Positions 7,642-15,005 of a DNA stretch of 64,000 nucleotides are shown here, piece by piece (position 1 is the first letter of the stretch; every line of letters begins with the position of its first letter). This DNA is from Streptomyces actuosus (GTDB lineage Bacteria > Actinomycetota > Actinomycetes > Streptomycetales > Streptomycetaceae). The notes under the pieces are model-generated. The model had not been told where the DNA came from and made no database searches. It saw nothing but the letters and a program-made list of their open reading frames with translations. A program made the position numbers and the translations under genes. The stretch spans positions 248,001 through 312,000 of the forward strand of contig NZ_JAFFZS010000004.1 of the NCBI RefSeq assembly GCF_016921115.1. Direction: 5' to 3'.

Positions 7642-9057
7642 TCAGGCCGGCGGGCTCGGCCAGAGGCCGCAGATCTCGCCGCCCCGTGTCGCGCTGTCGA
7701 GCTCGGAGATGGGGCAGGCGTAGATCATCCGCTTCCCCTCGTGCTCGGTCACCGTCCACAGGTCTCCCGCTGATCGGTCGGTGCCGGGCCAGTGCGAGAG
7801 GTCCTCCACACCCACCGCCGCCCGGTGGGCACTCTCGATCTCCAGAACACCGGTGCTGGAGGTGACCGGTTTCGTCACGTACAGGACGCCGTTGTTCTGG
7901 TCGCCCCGGCTGCGGTTCAGGTACCACCTGCCGTTGTAGGACACGGCGCCCTGGATGTTGCTCTGCGGCAGCCGGTACGCCGCGTCGGCGTACCAGTAGC
8001 CGTCGGAGGCGAGCAGCGGTGTGCCGTAGGCGCCGTCCAGGGGCCAGCGTGCGACCCGGCCCATGCGATCGGGGTCCTTCACCCCGTCCCCGTCCGGGTC
8101 GGCGAAGGTGGAGGCGCAGTACTCCCCGGTGGTCAGATGGTCCAGGCCGCTGCGGTCGAGACCCACGTAGGAGAAGTTGGGCCCGCCGCCGTCGAGGCAG
8201 CCGGTCCGCTTCACCGTGGTGGTCCAGGCGTTGACCTCCGGCATCACGTAGCGGTATCCGTGGGCGTAGTACACGCCGTCATGGCGGCCGATCCGGTACT
8301 TGTCGCTCGTGTCCCCGTTCGTGGCCGCACCGAGGTCGTAGATGTGCCGCATGTCGAAGACCCGGAATCCGCGGGCCGTGTCCGCGACGTACAGGTAATT
8401 GCCGTACCAGGCCATACCGCCGCAGTGCAGTGACTCGCCCTCGGAGGTCTGACTGGTCCTCAGGCTCATGTAGGTCGGGTTCTGATACGAGTTCTGGTAG
8501 GGGTAGACGAGCAGTACGTGCCGGTACTTCAGGGTGTCGGGATCGAGGAAGGTGACCCGGCAGCCCTTGGTCTCGTCGGCGTCGCCGCCGGACTGGCCCC
8601 CGTCGCCGGGAGCCTTGTCGTACCAGCTGACGAGGACGGCCCGCTTGCTTCCCCACCGCTGGTCGCTCTGTGCGTCGGCGACCGTGGTGATGCCCTGCGG
8701 CATCCACTCGGGCGGTTCCCCGACGGTGCCGCCGTCCGAGCCGGCGAAGCAGTAGCTGGTCCCGTGCAGCGGAAGGCTGTTGGTCGCACCGGGGTTGCAG
8801 GTGCCGGAGTCCGAGCTCTGCACCGCCGTGCGGTTTGCCGTGTCCAGGAGCTCCTGCACGCCGACGGTGGGCAGTTCGCCGTCCAGCTCGTACACCCGGC
8901 TCTGCAGGTCGTCCTGGTTGCTGGCGTGCCGCAGCCGGAAGTCGCCGAGATCGGGTGAGGTCGCGGCTGCCTGGGCGGGGGTCTGCCCGCCCGACGCCAC
9001 GAACACGGCGGTCAATACGGCCAGCAGGCCGTTCCGCAGCCTGGATCCGGATGTCAC
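7642..9057 (-). CDS. secreted protein, probably beta-propeller-like, function unknown
   Basis: 471 residues with a Sec signal peptide (RLRNGLLAVLTAVFVASG, ending in AQAAA near residue 32). The body is rich in Trp, Tyr and Gly, with recurring units such as YVADTARGFRVFDMRHIYDL and NGRWYLNRSRGDQNNGVLYV, which look like propeller blades. DPDGDGVKDPD (about residue 320) resembles a DxDxDG calcium loop. Paired cysteines near the N-terminal half and at the end (CPISEL, ICGLW) suggest disulfides in an exported protein. I cannot name the family. It is a single gene facing a nuclease gene of the same strand. Confidence 0.7.
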   Translation of the reverse strand: MTSGSRLRNGLLAVLTAVFVASGGQTPAQAAATSPDLGDFRLRHASNQDDLQSRVYELDGELPTVGVQELLDTANRTAVQSSDSGTCNPGATNSLPLHGTSYCFAGSDGGTVGEPPEWMPQGITTVADAQSDQRWGSKRAVLVSWYDKAPGDGGQSGGDADETKGCRVTFLDPDTLKYRHVLLVYPYQNSYQNPTYMSLRTSQTSEGESLHCGGMAWYGNYLYVADTARGFRVFDMRHIYDLGAATNGDTSDKYRIGRHDGVYYAHGYRYVMPEVNAWTTTVKRTGCLDGGGPNFSYVGLDRSGLDHLTTGEYCASTFADPDGDGVKDPDRMGRVARWPLDGAYGTPLLASDGYWYADAAYRLPQSNIQGAVSYNGRWYLNRSRGDQNNGVLYVTKPVTSSTGVLEIESAHRAAVGVEDLSHWPGTDRSAGDLWTVTEHEGKRMIYACPISELDSATRGGEICGLWPSPPA

Positions 9058-9287
9058 GTGGTCGGCTCCTCGCCGTCGTCATGATCTGATGATCTGGACC
9101 GCTGATCTTTTCATGCACATGTCGGCAGAGGTCAACCCGCTCACGCAACCGTGGTGTTGTCCCACGCCGGAGCCGGGCGGCGCGTCCCGCGGCGGGCGCG
9201 GTAGCGGTCGTCGGCCACCGGGTGCCGCTCGTCCGCGGCGACGCTCCCGGGGCGGGCCGGTGCGGGCCCGCCCCGGGAGCGCGGGGG

Positions 9288-11120
9288 TCACGGACGGAAC
9301 CGCAGCACCTGCGGGTCGTGGTCGCTGATCTGGTCGTGGAACTCGGCGTTGATGTGCACGCTGTCGTAGTCGAAGTGGCACCGCCCGCCGCGCCGGATCG
9401 CCGGGCTGACCAGGATCTGGTCCAGGACCTGGGCGTTGCCCTGGTAGACGTAGCTGTACCGCTCGCTCTTCGGCAGCGACTTCACCGCGGACCACAGCGC
9501 GTGGTCGCCCTCCAGGATCTGCGCGGTGCCGGAGAACTCGAAGTCGTTGATGTCGCCGAGCGCGACGACGTTCGCGTTCTTCTGGACCGCGAGAACGTCC
9601 TTGACGAAGGAGTTGACCACGGTCGCCTGCGCGTGGCGCTGGATCTCCGAGCTGCGTACCGGCGGCTGGTACTGCCCGGCCAGTCCCTGGTCGCCGCCCT
9701 TGGAGGCGAAGTGGTTGGCGATCACGAACACCTTCTTGCCGCGGAAGACGAACTCGCCCACCAGTGGCTTGCGGCTGTCCTCCCACGCGGCGTTCTGCGG
9801 GTCGATCCGGCCGGGGGAGAGCGTGAGCGCAGCCTTGCCGTGCACCTTGGCGACGCCGACGGCGCTGGTGGCGTCACCGCCCGCACGGTCGGTGAAGGAG
9901 ACCCGCTGCGGGTTGAACAGGAAGACGTTGCGGATGTTGCCGCCGGGCTGGCCGCCGTCGGAGTCGTCGACCGGGTCGACGGAGCGCCAGTCGTAGTGGG
10001 GGCCGCCGGCCGCGACGATCGCGTCGATCAGCTTGCCGACCGTGATGTCGGCGGCGGTCGTCCCGTCGTCCGTGGCGCCGTTGTTGTCCTGGATCTCCTC
10101 CAGGGACACGATGTCGGGCGACTGGAGGTTGTGCACGATCGCGGACGCGTGCGCGGCGAAGGTGTCGTCGGACGGGTCGAGGTTCTCGACGTTGTACGTC
10201 GCGATCGCCAGCTCGCGCCTGCTCTGCCTGCGGGTCGTCTCCCGGGCGAGTCCGGCGGCGTCGACCGCGCCGATCTCGTTGGCGACGAGGGTGTAGCCGC
10301 CGTACTGGTTGTAGTCCAGCGGACCGGTGGTGGTGCCGGTGAGCGTGTCGCCGACGTCCACGCTCGGGTACGCGGAGGTCGGGCCGAGCGACTGGATCTG
10401 GAGCCGGCCGGTGTTCTGGGCCTCGTAGGCGCCGTAGACGGTGCCGCCGCGCCGGTTGGCGTGCTCGTGCGGCTTCACCGTGACCCACAGCTCGTAGTAC
10501 TTGTTGCTGGCGCCCACCACGCGGGCGTCGGCGACCTGGATGTTCATGCCCTCCAGGGACTCGTAGTAGTCCAGGGCGTACTTCGAGGGCCGCAGGGTCA
10601 GCCCGTTGACCGAACCGCCCGCGGCGGAGTCACCGGCCGGGGTGTACGCGTCCGGCACCGACCGGGCGTCGACGACGGTGGCGGCCGGAACGGCGTTGCC
10701 GCTGGAGACGACGGTGATCGTGGTCCGGGTCAGCTCCGTCACCGACTGGTTGCCGGAGGACGTCCCGCCGGGGACGTACTCCGAGACCGTGCCGCCGACC
10801 GAGACCAGGTCGCCGACCGCGACCTTCGGGGTCGAGCCGGTGTAGACGAAGATGCCCTCACTGGTGGCCGGATCGGAGTCCGGGTTCGGATCCTGCATCC
10901 AGAAACCCCGGGACGAGCCGTAGGTGCGGACGCCGGTGACGATTCCGGTCACCTCCGCGACCTTCTGGCCGGCGTACGGCGAGGTCCGGGTGGTGCCCTG
11001 GATGTCGTGGATGCGTACGGAGTCCGCGTGGGCGGGAGTGGTCAGGGCGACGGTGGACGCCGCGGAGCAGACGGCGGCGACGGTGAGCGCGGCGAGACGC
11101 GCGGACGACTTTCTCGGCAA
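9288..11120 (-). CDS. secreted endonuclease/exonuclease/phosphatase-family nuclease (ExeM/NucH-like), TTG start
   Basis: 610 residues. After a signal peptide (PRKSSARLAALTVAAVCSAA, cleavage near AHA) come an OB-fold-like region (about 35-160, beginning VRIHDIQGTTRTSPYAGQKV), a linker, and a C-terminal EEP nuclease domain from about 310. Catalytic signatures are TYNVENLDPSD, SLEEIQDNNG, IANHFASKGGD, LGDINDFEFSG and the terminal ISDHDPQVLRF. The domain order matches ExeM/NucH-type extracellular DNases. I choose a TTG start at 11120 because GGAGG lies six bases before it and the signal peptide then begins correctly; the longer frame from 11264 would bury the signal. Probably degrades extracellular DNA for phosphate and nucleosides. 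Confidence 0.85.
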   Translation of the reverse strand: MPRKSSARLAALTVAAVCSAASTVALTTPAHADSVRIHDIQGTTRTSPYAGQKVAEVTGIVTGVRTYGSSRGFWMQDPNPDSDPATSEGIFVYTGSTPKVAVGDLVSVGGTVSEYVPGGTSSGNQSVTELTRTTITVVSSGNAVPAATVVDARSVPDAYTPAGDSAAGGSVNGLTLRPSKYALDYYESLEGMNIQVADARVVGASNKYYELWVTVKPHEHANRRGGTVYGAYEAQNTGRLQIQSLGPTSAYPSVDVGDTLTGTTTGPLDYNQYGGYTLVANEIGAVDAAGLARETTRRQSRRELAIATYNVENLDPSDDTFAAHASAIVHNLQSPDIVSLEEIQDNNGATDDGTTAADITVGKLIDAIVAAGGPHYDWRSVDPVDDSDGGQPGGNIRNVFLFNPQRVSFTDRAGGDATSAVGVAKVHGKAALTLSPGRIDPQNAAWEDSRKPLVGEFVFRGKKVFVIANHFASKGGDQGLAGQYQPPVRSSEIQRHAQATVVNSFVKDVLAVQKNANVVALGDINDFEFSGTAQILEGDHALWSAVKSLPKSERYSYVYQGNAQVLDQILVSPAIRRGGRCHFDYDSVHINAEFHDQISDHDPQVLRFRP

Positions 11121-11401
11121 GGGATCCCTCCGGGGACATGACAAGTGCCGGGACGAGGGTGGAGCGATGGTGCGCGAAGAACGCGCCGGAAGCGCGTGGT
11201 TGGACCACGGATGACGCGCGTAGAAGACAGTGAACAGTTGTCCGCCGACTTCTACGCGCGTCAATCTCCTGCTTTCTCCGGCCAGTTGTCAAGGTTTCGG
11301 CCATGTACGGAGGCCGACGAGGAGATGAACCGGGCGGGATGGGTGGAAATCCGTCTAGGCTGAGCGGCTGAGTGGTACCACCGTCCGAGGAGAACGAGCC
11401 C

Positions 11402-12847
11402 ATGTCAGACAGCTCCCCCCTGCCGCCCGTGCGGCTGACCGACGAAGCGGAGCTGGCGCGGGCCGCCCTGAGCACGCCGTTGCTCTCCCGGGCCGCCCGA
11501 CTCGCCCGCTGGGCGGGCCCCGACACCCGTGTCGACGCGGGCGGCGGGCTCGTCGAGGAGCAGTTGCCCGCCGCGGCCGAACTCCTCGGCCTCACCGGGG
11601 ACGACGCCGCCGCCTACGCGAGCGAGGCCTGGCGCGTCGCCGTCGACACCGGCCTCGTCGAGATCACCGACGAGGAGGCCGGCACCGTCACCGCCGGCGA
11701 GGACCTCGCCCTGCTCACCGGCGGTTCCCCCACCGACGTGCTCGGCATCTGGCTGGTCGCCCTGGACGGGGTGCTCGCCGACGCCGGTGTGCCCGACCTC
11801 GACGATCTCGTCGACGCCATGGACCTCGAGAACGGCAGCGGCGAGATCGACCTCTCCGAGCTCGACTGGGACCCCGAGGCCGAGGCCGAGTTCCTCGACG
11901 GCGTCCTCGGCAACCTCTACCTGCTCAGCGTCAGCGAGGACGGCCCCGGCGAGGGACCGGTGCCCCTTCCGGCACTCGCAGCCTCCATGATCGTCCCCGG
12001 TGACATGGGCGAGCCCACCAACGACGTGCTGGAGCAGGTCTCCGACGCCATGATGCGGCTGGACGACCAGTTCCGGCTCCTCGACCCGATCGGTCTGGTG
12101 GAGTACCAGCCGGTCGACGAGGCGCTCATGGCCGACATCGACGACCCGGCCGAGGAGCCCGCCGCTCCCGTCGACGACACCGACGTCTCCCGCTACGGCA
12201 TGGTCCGCCTCACCCCGCTCGGCCTGTTCGGGCTGCGCGCCCGGCTGCTGGAGGCCGGCGTCGAGGCGCCGGCCGTGGGCGACCTCGCCGACAAGGGCGC
12301 GGACGCCCTGCTCGACCGCACCGCCGCCCACGGGCCCCGGGCGGTGCGCGCCGAGACCGAGCAGTGGCTGGCCCGGCGCGAACCCCTGGCCGCCGCACGG
12401 GAACTGCTGGCGGCCGCCCGCGGCGGCGACCCGGGAGCCCCGCTGCGCCGACTGCGCTGCCAGGAGGCGCTGTCCCTGGTCGGCGCGGTCGCCGAGCCCG
12501 CGCTGCGCGAGGTGCTCGACGACGCCGAACTCGGCGGACTGGCCCGGGTCTGGCTGACCGAGCACGGCGTGGCCGACGTGCCCGCCCCCTCCGAGGCGAT
12601 GGTCTTCTGGCTCACCGTCGACACGGTCGCCGCGCAGCTGGCAGCCGAGGGCAACTCCGAGGAACTGCAGGCCCTCGTCGAGGGCCTCGCCGCCCAGCAC
12701 GACGGTTTCTTCGCCGCGGCCTGGCGCGTCGAGCACCCCGCCACCGCCGACGTCCTGGAGGCGATGGGTCGGATCCACCCGGACAAGAAGGTCGCCAAGG
12801 AGGCCAGAAAGGCTGCCTTCAAAGCCCGTTCCCAGCACGGGAACTGA
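11402..12847 (+). CDS. large acidic hypothetical protein
   Basis: 481 residues, strongly acidic, Ala/Leu/Asp/Glu-rich, with no signal peptide. The C-terminal half (about residues 290-475) looks like helical repeats similar to HEAT repeats (LRRLRCQEALSLVGAVAEPALREVL). The N-terminal part (about 30-110) may hold a winged-helix fold. Start: ATG with GAGGAG about nine bases upstream, better than a GTG 30 bases earlier. I know such proteins as conserved Streptomyces hypotheticals but cannot assign a function. No operon partners. Confidence 0.65.
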   Translation: MSDSSPLPPVRLTDEAELARAALSTPLLSRAARLARWAGPDTRVDAGGGLVEEQLPAAAELLGLTGDDAAAYASEAWRVAVDTGLVEITDEEAGTVTAGEDLALLTGGSPTDVLGIWLVALDGVLADAGVPDLDDLVDAMDLENGSGEIDLSELDWDPEAEAEFLDGVLGNLYLLSVSEDGPGEGPVPLPALAASMIVPGDMGEPTNDVLEQVSDAMMRLDDQFRLLDPIGLVEYQPVDEALMADIDDPAEEPAAPVDDTDVSRYGMVRLTPLGLFGLRARLLEAGVEAPAVGDLADKGADALLDRTAAHGPRAVRAETEQWLARREPLAAARELLAAARGGDPGAPLRRLRCQEALSLVGAVAEPALREVLDDAELGGLARVWLTEHGVADVPAPSEAMVFWLTVDTVAAQLAAEGNSEELQALVEGLAAQHDGFFAAAWRVEHPATADVLEAMGRIHPDKKVAKEARKAAFKARSQHGN

Positions 12848-12929
12848 CGATACGGCAGCTCTCCTGTCATCCTGACGTGGACGGTGTCGGTCCGGATTCA
12901 CCGGACCGGGACCGTGCGTGACGCCCGCC

Positions 12930-12951
12930 GTTCGACCCACGTTCAGCGGCG
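12930..12951 (+). promoter_or_regulatory. possible PHO box upstream of the PhoX-like gene
   Basis: GTTCGACCCAC is followed directly by GTTCAGCGGCG: two 11-base units whose first seven bases resemble the Streptomyces PhoP unit GTTCACC. The match is degenerate (GTTCGAC, GTTCAGC), and the site is 69 bases before the start codon of a phosphatase-like gene. The context is suggestive but the site is weaker than the one at 63200-63217. Confidence 0.35.
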
Positions 12952-13019
12952 GGCGGGACGGTGGCGCCGAACGCACGGCCGCCACCTCCCACGGCACACC
13001 CACCGTCACAGGAGACACC

Positions 13020-14468
13020 ATGTCGCTCACCCGTAGGGACTTCACCAGGAAGTCCGCGATCACCGGTGCCGGAGTCGCCCTGGCCGGCACCGTCGGAGCT
13101 CTGGCCACCGCGCCGAACGCCCTGGCGTCCACCGAGACCGAGACCGCGGGCGGTGCGTCGGCGGACGCGCACGGCGGAGTCGGCTACGGGCCCCTGCTCG
13201 CCGACCCGAAGGGCATCCTCGCCCTGCCCGCCGGGTTCTCGTACGAGATCATCACCTACAGCGGGAGGACCAAGCTGGAGTCCGGCGAGTTCACCCCGCA
13301 GAAGCCCGACGGGACCGCCACCTTCGACGGCCCGCGCGGTACCACCCTGCTCGTCAACAACCACGAGCTCAAGGGTCCGCGCTCCACGTGGGAGTACCCC
13401 GTCCCGCTGCACGAGGGCCTCGTCTACGACCCCGCCGCCTCGGGCGGCTGCACGGTCGTCGAGGTGCGCCACGGCCACGCGGTCGCCGAGTGGGTCGGCA
13501 TCGCGGGCACCTCCACCAACTGCGCCGGCGGACGCACCCCCTGGGGCACGTGGCTGACCTGCGAGGAGAACTCCGACCGGGCCGGCGAGAACGGCATGAC
13601 CAAGGACCACGGCTACGTCTTCGAGGTCGACCCCTGCGACCGCCGCGCCAACCGGGACCCCCGGCCCGTGAAGGCCTTCGGCCGCTTCGACCACGAGGCC
13701 GTCGTCATCGACCCGAAGACCGGCCACGCCTACCTCACCGAGGACGCCCACGACCCCAACGGCCTGCTCTTCCGCTGGGTGCCGCCGCACGGCTTCCGCC
13801 ACGGCCGCGGCCGGCTGGGCACCCTCGCCGACGACGCCGGGGTCCTGCAGGCCCCCAAGTGCTACGACTCCGCGGGCCGGTTCGTGGACGACCTGTCGCG
13901 CGCCACGAGGACCGGCACGGTCTACGGCGTCGACTGGGTCGTCGTGCCCGACCGCGACGCGCAGACCGTCCCGGTCCGCCGGCAGTTCGCCGACGGCGAG
14001 ATCACCCGCGCGCGCAAGCTGGAGGGGATGTGGTGGGGCGACGGCGGCGCCTACATCGTCTCCTCCTTCGCCCGTGAGGAGAGCCCCGAGCAGCACGACG
14101 GCCAGGTCTGGTTCTACGACCCCCGGCGCCGCACCCTCACCCTCAAGGTGCTGCTGGGCGTCAACCCGGACCCGTCCCGGGAAGGCCACTTCGACGGCCC
14201 GGACAACATCACCGTCTCTCCGTACGGCGGCCTGGTCGTCTGCGAGGACGGGGACGGCCTCCAGCACCTCTTCGGCGCCACCGACAGCGGTCGCACCTAC
14301 CCCATCGCCCGCAACGAGCTGAACATCGGCACCGCCGAGGAGCCCGAGTACAGCGAGTTCACCGGTGTCACCTTCTCGCCCGACGGCAGGACGCTCTTCG
14401 CCAACATCCAGGAGCCGGGCATCATGCTCGCCGTCACCGGCCCCTGGAAGCGGCAGAAGCGCTGCTGA
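13020..14468 (+). CDS. Tat-exported PhoX-like phosphatase (DUF839 family)
   Basis: 482 residues. The N-terminus has a twin-arginine signal (TRRDFTRKSAITGAG), followed by an export peptide ending near ALAST. The body is a beta-propeller of the DUF839/PhoX family, with motifs such as LLVNNHEL, TPWGTWLTCEEN, GRFDHEAVVID, TEDAHDPNGLLFRW, MWWGDGGAYIVSS and FDGPDNITVSPYGGLVVCED. PhoX enzymes are Ca/Fe phosphatases that fold in the cytoplasm before Tat export. ATG with AGGAG five bases upstream. A degenerate PHO-box-like site lies upstream. Substrate preference (monoester or other) cannot be read from the sequence. Confidence 0.8.
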   Translation: MSLTRRDFTRKSAITGAGVALAGTVGALATAPNALASTETETAGGASADAHGGVGYGPLLADPKGILALPAGFSYEIITYSGRTKLESGEFTPQKPDGTATFDGPRGTTLLVNNHELKGPRSTWEYPVPLHEGLVYDPAASGGCTVVEVRHGHAVAEWVGIAGTSTNCAGGRTPWGTWLTCEENSDRAGENGMTKDHGYVFEVDPCDRRANRDPRPVKAFGRFDHEAVVIDPKTGHAYLTEDAHDPNGLLFRWVPPHGFRHGRGRLGTLADDAGVLQAPKCYDSAGRFVDDLSRATRTGTVYGVDWVVVPDRDAQTVPVRRQFADGEITRARKLEGMWWGDGGAYIVSSFAREESPEQHDGQVWFYDPRRRTLTLKVLLGVNPDPSREGHFDGPDNITVSPYGGLVVCEDGDGLQHLFGATDSGRTYPIARNELNIGTAEEPEYSEFTGVTFSPDGRTLFANIQEPGIMLAVTGPWKRQKRC

Positions 14469-14561
14469 CCACCCGCCGGCCCGCCGGTGCGATCCCGGCA
14501 CCCGCTGCGCGACCCCGTGCCGAGTCGCCTGAATTTGCTCGCCCGTCCCGCGGCCTCCGCC

Positions 14562-14567
14562 TAGAGT
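14562..14567 (+). promoter_or_regulatory. probable -10 box of the Y-RNA array
   Basis: TAGAGT lies 7-8 bases before the first base of the outer stem of Y-RNA element A (14575), where transcription should begin. A TTGCTC at 14535-14540 is a candidate -35 but its 21-base spacer is too long, so the -35 assignment is weak. No comparable promoter fits in the 17- and 13-base gaps between the RNA elements. Confidence 0.45.
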
Positions 14568-14574
14568 GATGCAC

Positions 14575-14713
14575 GTCCAGGTGCGACAGGCAGGACCTAC
14601 TTCCACTCTTCATGGGGAGGCCGCGGGTTCGAATCCCGCCACCGGCATCACAGGCCGGTGTAGCTCAGAGGGCAGAGCACCTACGTCGGTTCCGCCGGCC
14701 TCGATCTCTGGAC
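14575..14713 (+). ncRNA. Y-RNA-like (YrlA-type) element A with permuted tRNA module
   Basis: 139 bases. Outer stem GTCCAG (14575-14580) pairs with CTGGAC (14708-14713). Inside it the 5' strand reads GTGCGACAGGC and the 3' strand CCTCGATCT (14699-14707), matching elements B and C. The interior is a circularly permuted tRNA: T stem GCGGG/CCCGC around TTCGAAT (14623-14639), acceptor strand CACCGGC (14640-14646), a 7-base loop, the matching acceptor strand GCCGGTG (14654-14660), then TA and a D arm (GCTC/GAGC, 14663-14678). All 7 acceptor and 5 T-stem pairs are Watson-Crick. In place of an anticodon arm is the Ro-binding stem. This is the layout described for bacterial Y RNAs (YrlA), which tether Ro60 to RNA-processing enzymes. 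Confidence 0.85.
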
Positions 14714-14730
14714 ACCGAACACGTCACGCA

Positions 14731-14802
14731 CCTCCCGGTGCGCAGGCTGCGGTTACTTCGCTGACATCGAATCCCACCGCCGCCGACCTTGATCTCGGGA
14801 GG
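14731..14802 (+). ncRNA. Y-RNA-like element B, lacking the tRNA-like module
   Basis: 72 bases. Outer stem CCTCCCG (14731-14737) pairs with CGGGAGG (14796-14802). The inner motifs are conserved: GTGCGCAGGC (14738-14747) and CCTTGATCT (14787-14795), where CTTGA equals the conserved 3' Ro-binding motif I remember from vertebrate Y RNAs. An inner GCGG/CCGC pairing and a TACTT also match the other copies. The loop keeps only a TCGAATCCC scrap of the T arm (14767-14775), with no D arm or acceptor stem. It is either a decayed copy or a minimal Ro ligand. Confidence 0.7.
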
Positions 14803-14815
14803 CGCGGCTCATGGT

Positions 14816-14953
14816 GGGTGCCCGGTGCGCAGGCAGCGGATACTTCCAGAACGACCGGTCGCGGGTTCGAATCCCGTTCGCACCTTCGGGGTGCGGTAGC
14901 TCAGCGGGTAGAGCAGTTGTGTCTTCCGCCGCCGACCTCGACCTCGGGCACCC
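14816..14953 (+). ncRNA. Y-RNA-like element C with permuted tRNA module
   Basis: 138 bases. Outer stem GGGTGCCCG (14816-14824) pairs perfectly over 9 bases with CGGGCACCC (14945-14953). Inner motifs GTGCGCAGGC (14825-14834) and CCTCGACCT (14936-14944) match copies A and B; GCGGA/TCCGC extends the helix. The tRNA-like core has T stem GCGGG/CCCGT around TTCGAAT (14861-14877), acceptor strand TCGCACC (14878-14884), a TTCGG loop, acceptor strand GGTGCGG (14890-14896), TA, and a D arm GCTC/GAGC (14899-14914). The acceptor end is closed by the loop, so it cannot be charged like a normal tRNA. It ends 52 bases before the Ro60 start codon. Confidence 0.85.
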
Positions 14954-15005
14954 TCCCTCTGCCGCGCCTCCCTCCGAACCACACATGTTTTCGGGGGAAT
15001 TCACC

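Noticed and set aside
14623..14914. Two ordinary tRNA genes
   Set aside because: T arm and acceptor 3' strand come before the acceptor 5' strand and D arm, and there is no anticodon arm. The ends are closed by loops, so these are permuted modules of Y-like RNAs, not tRNA genes.
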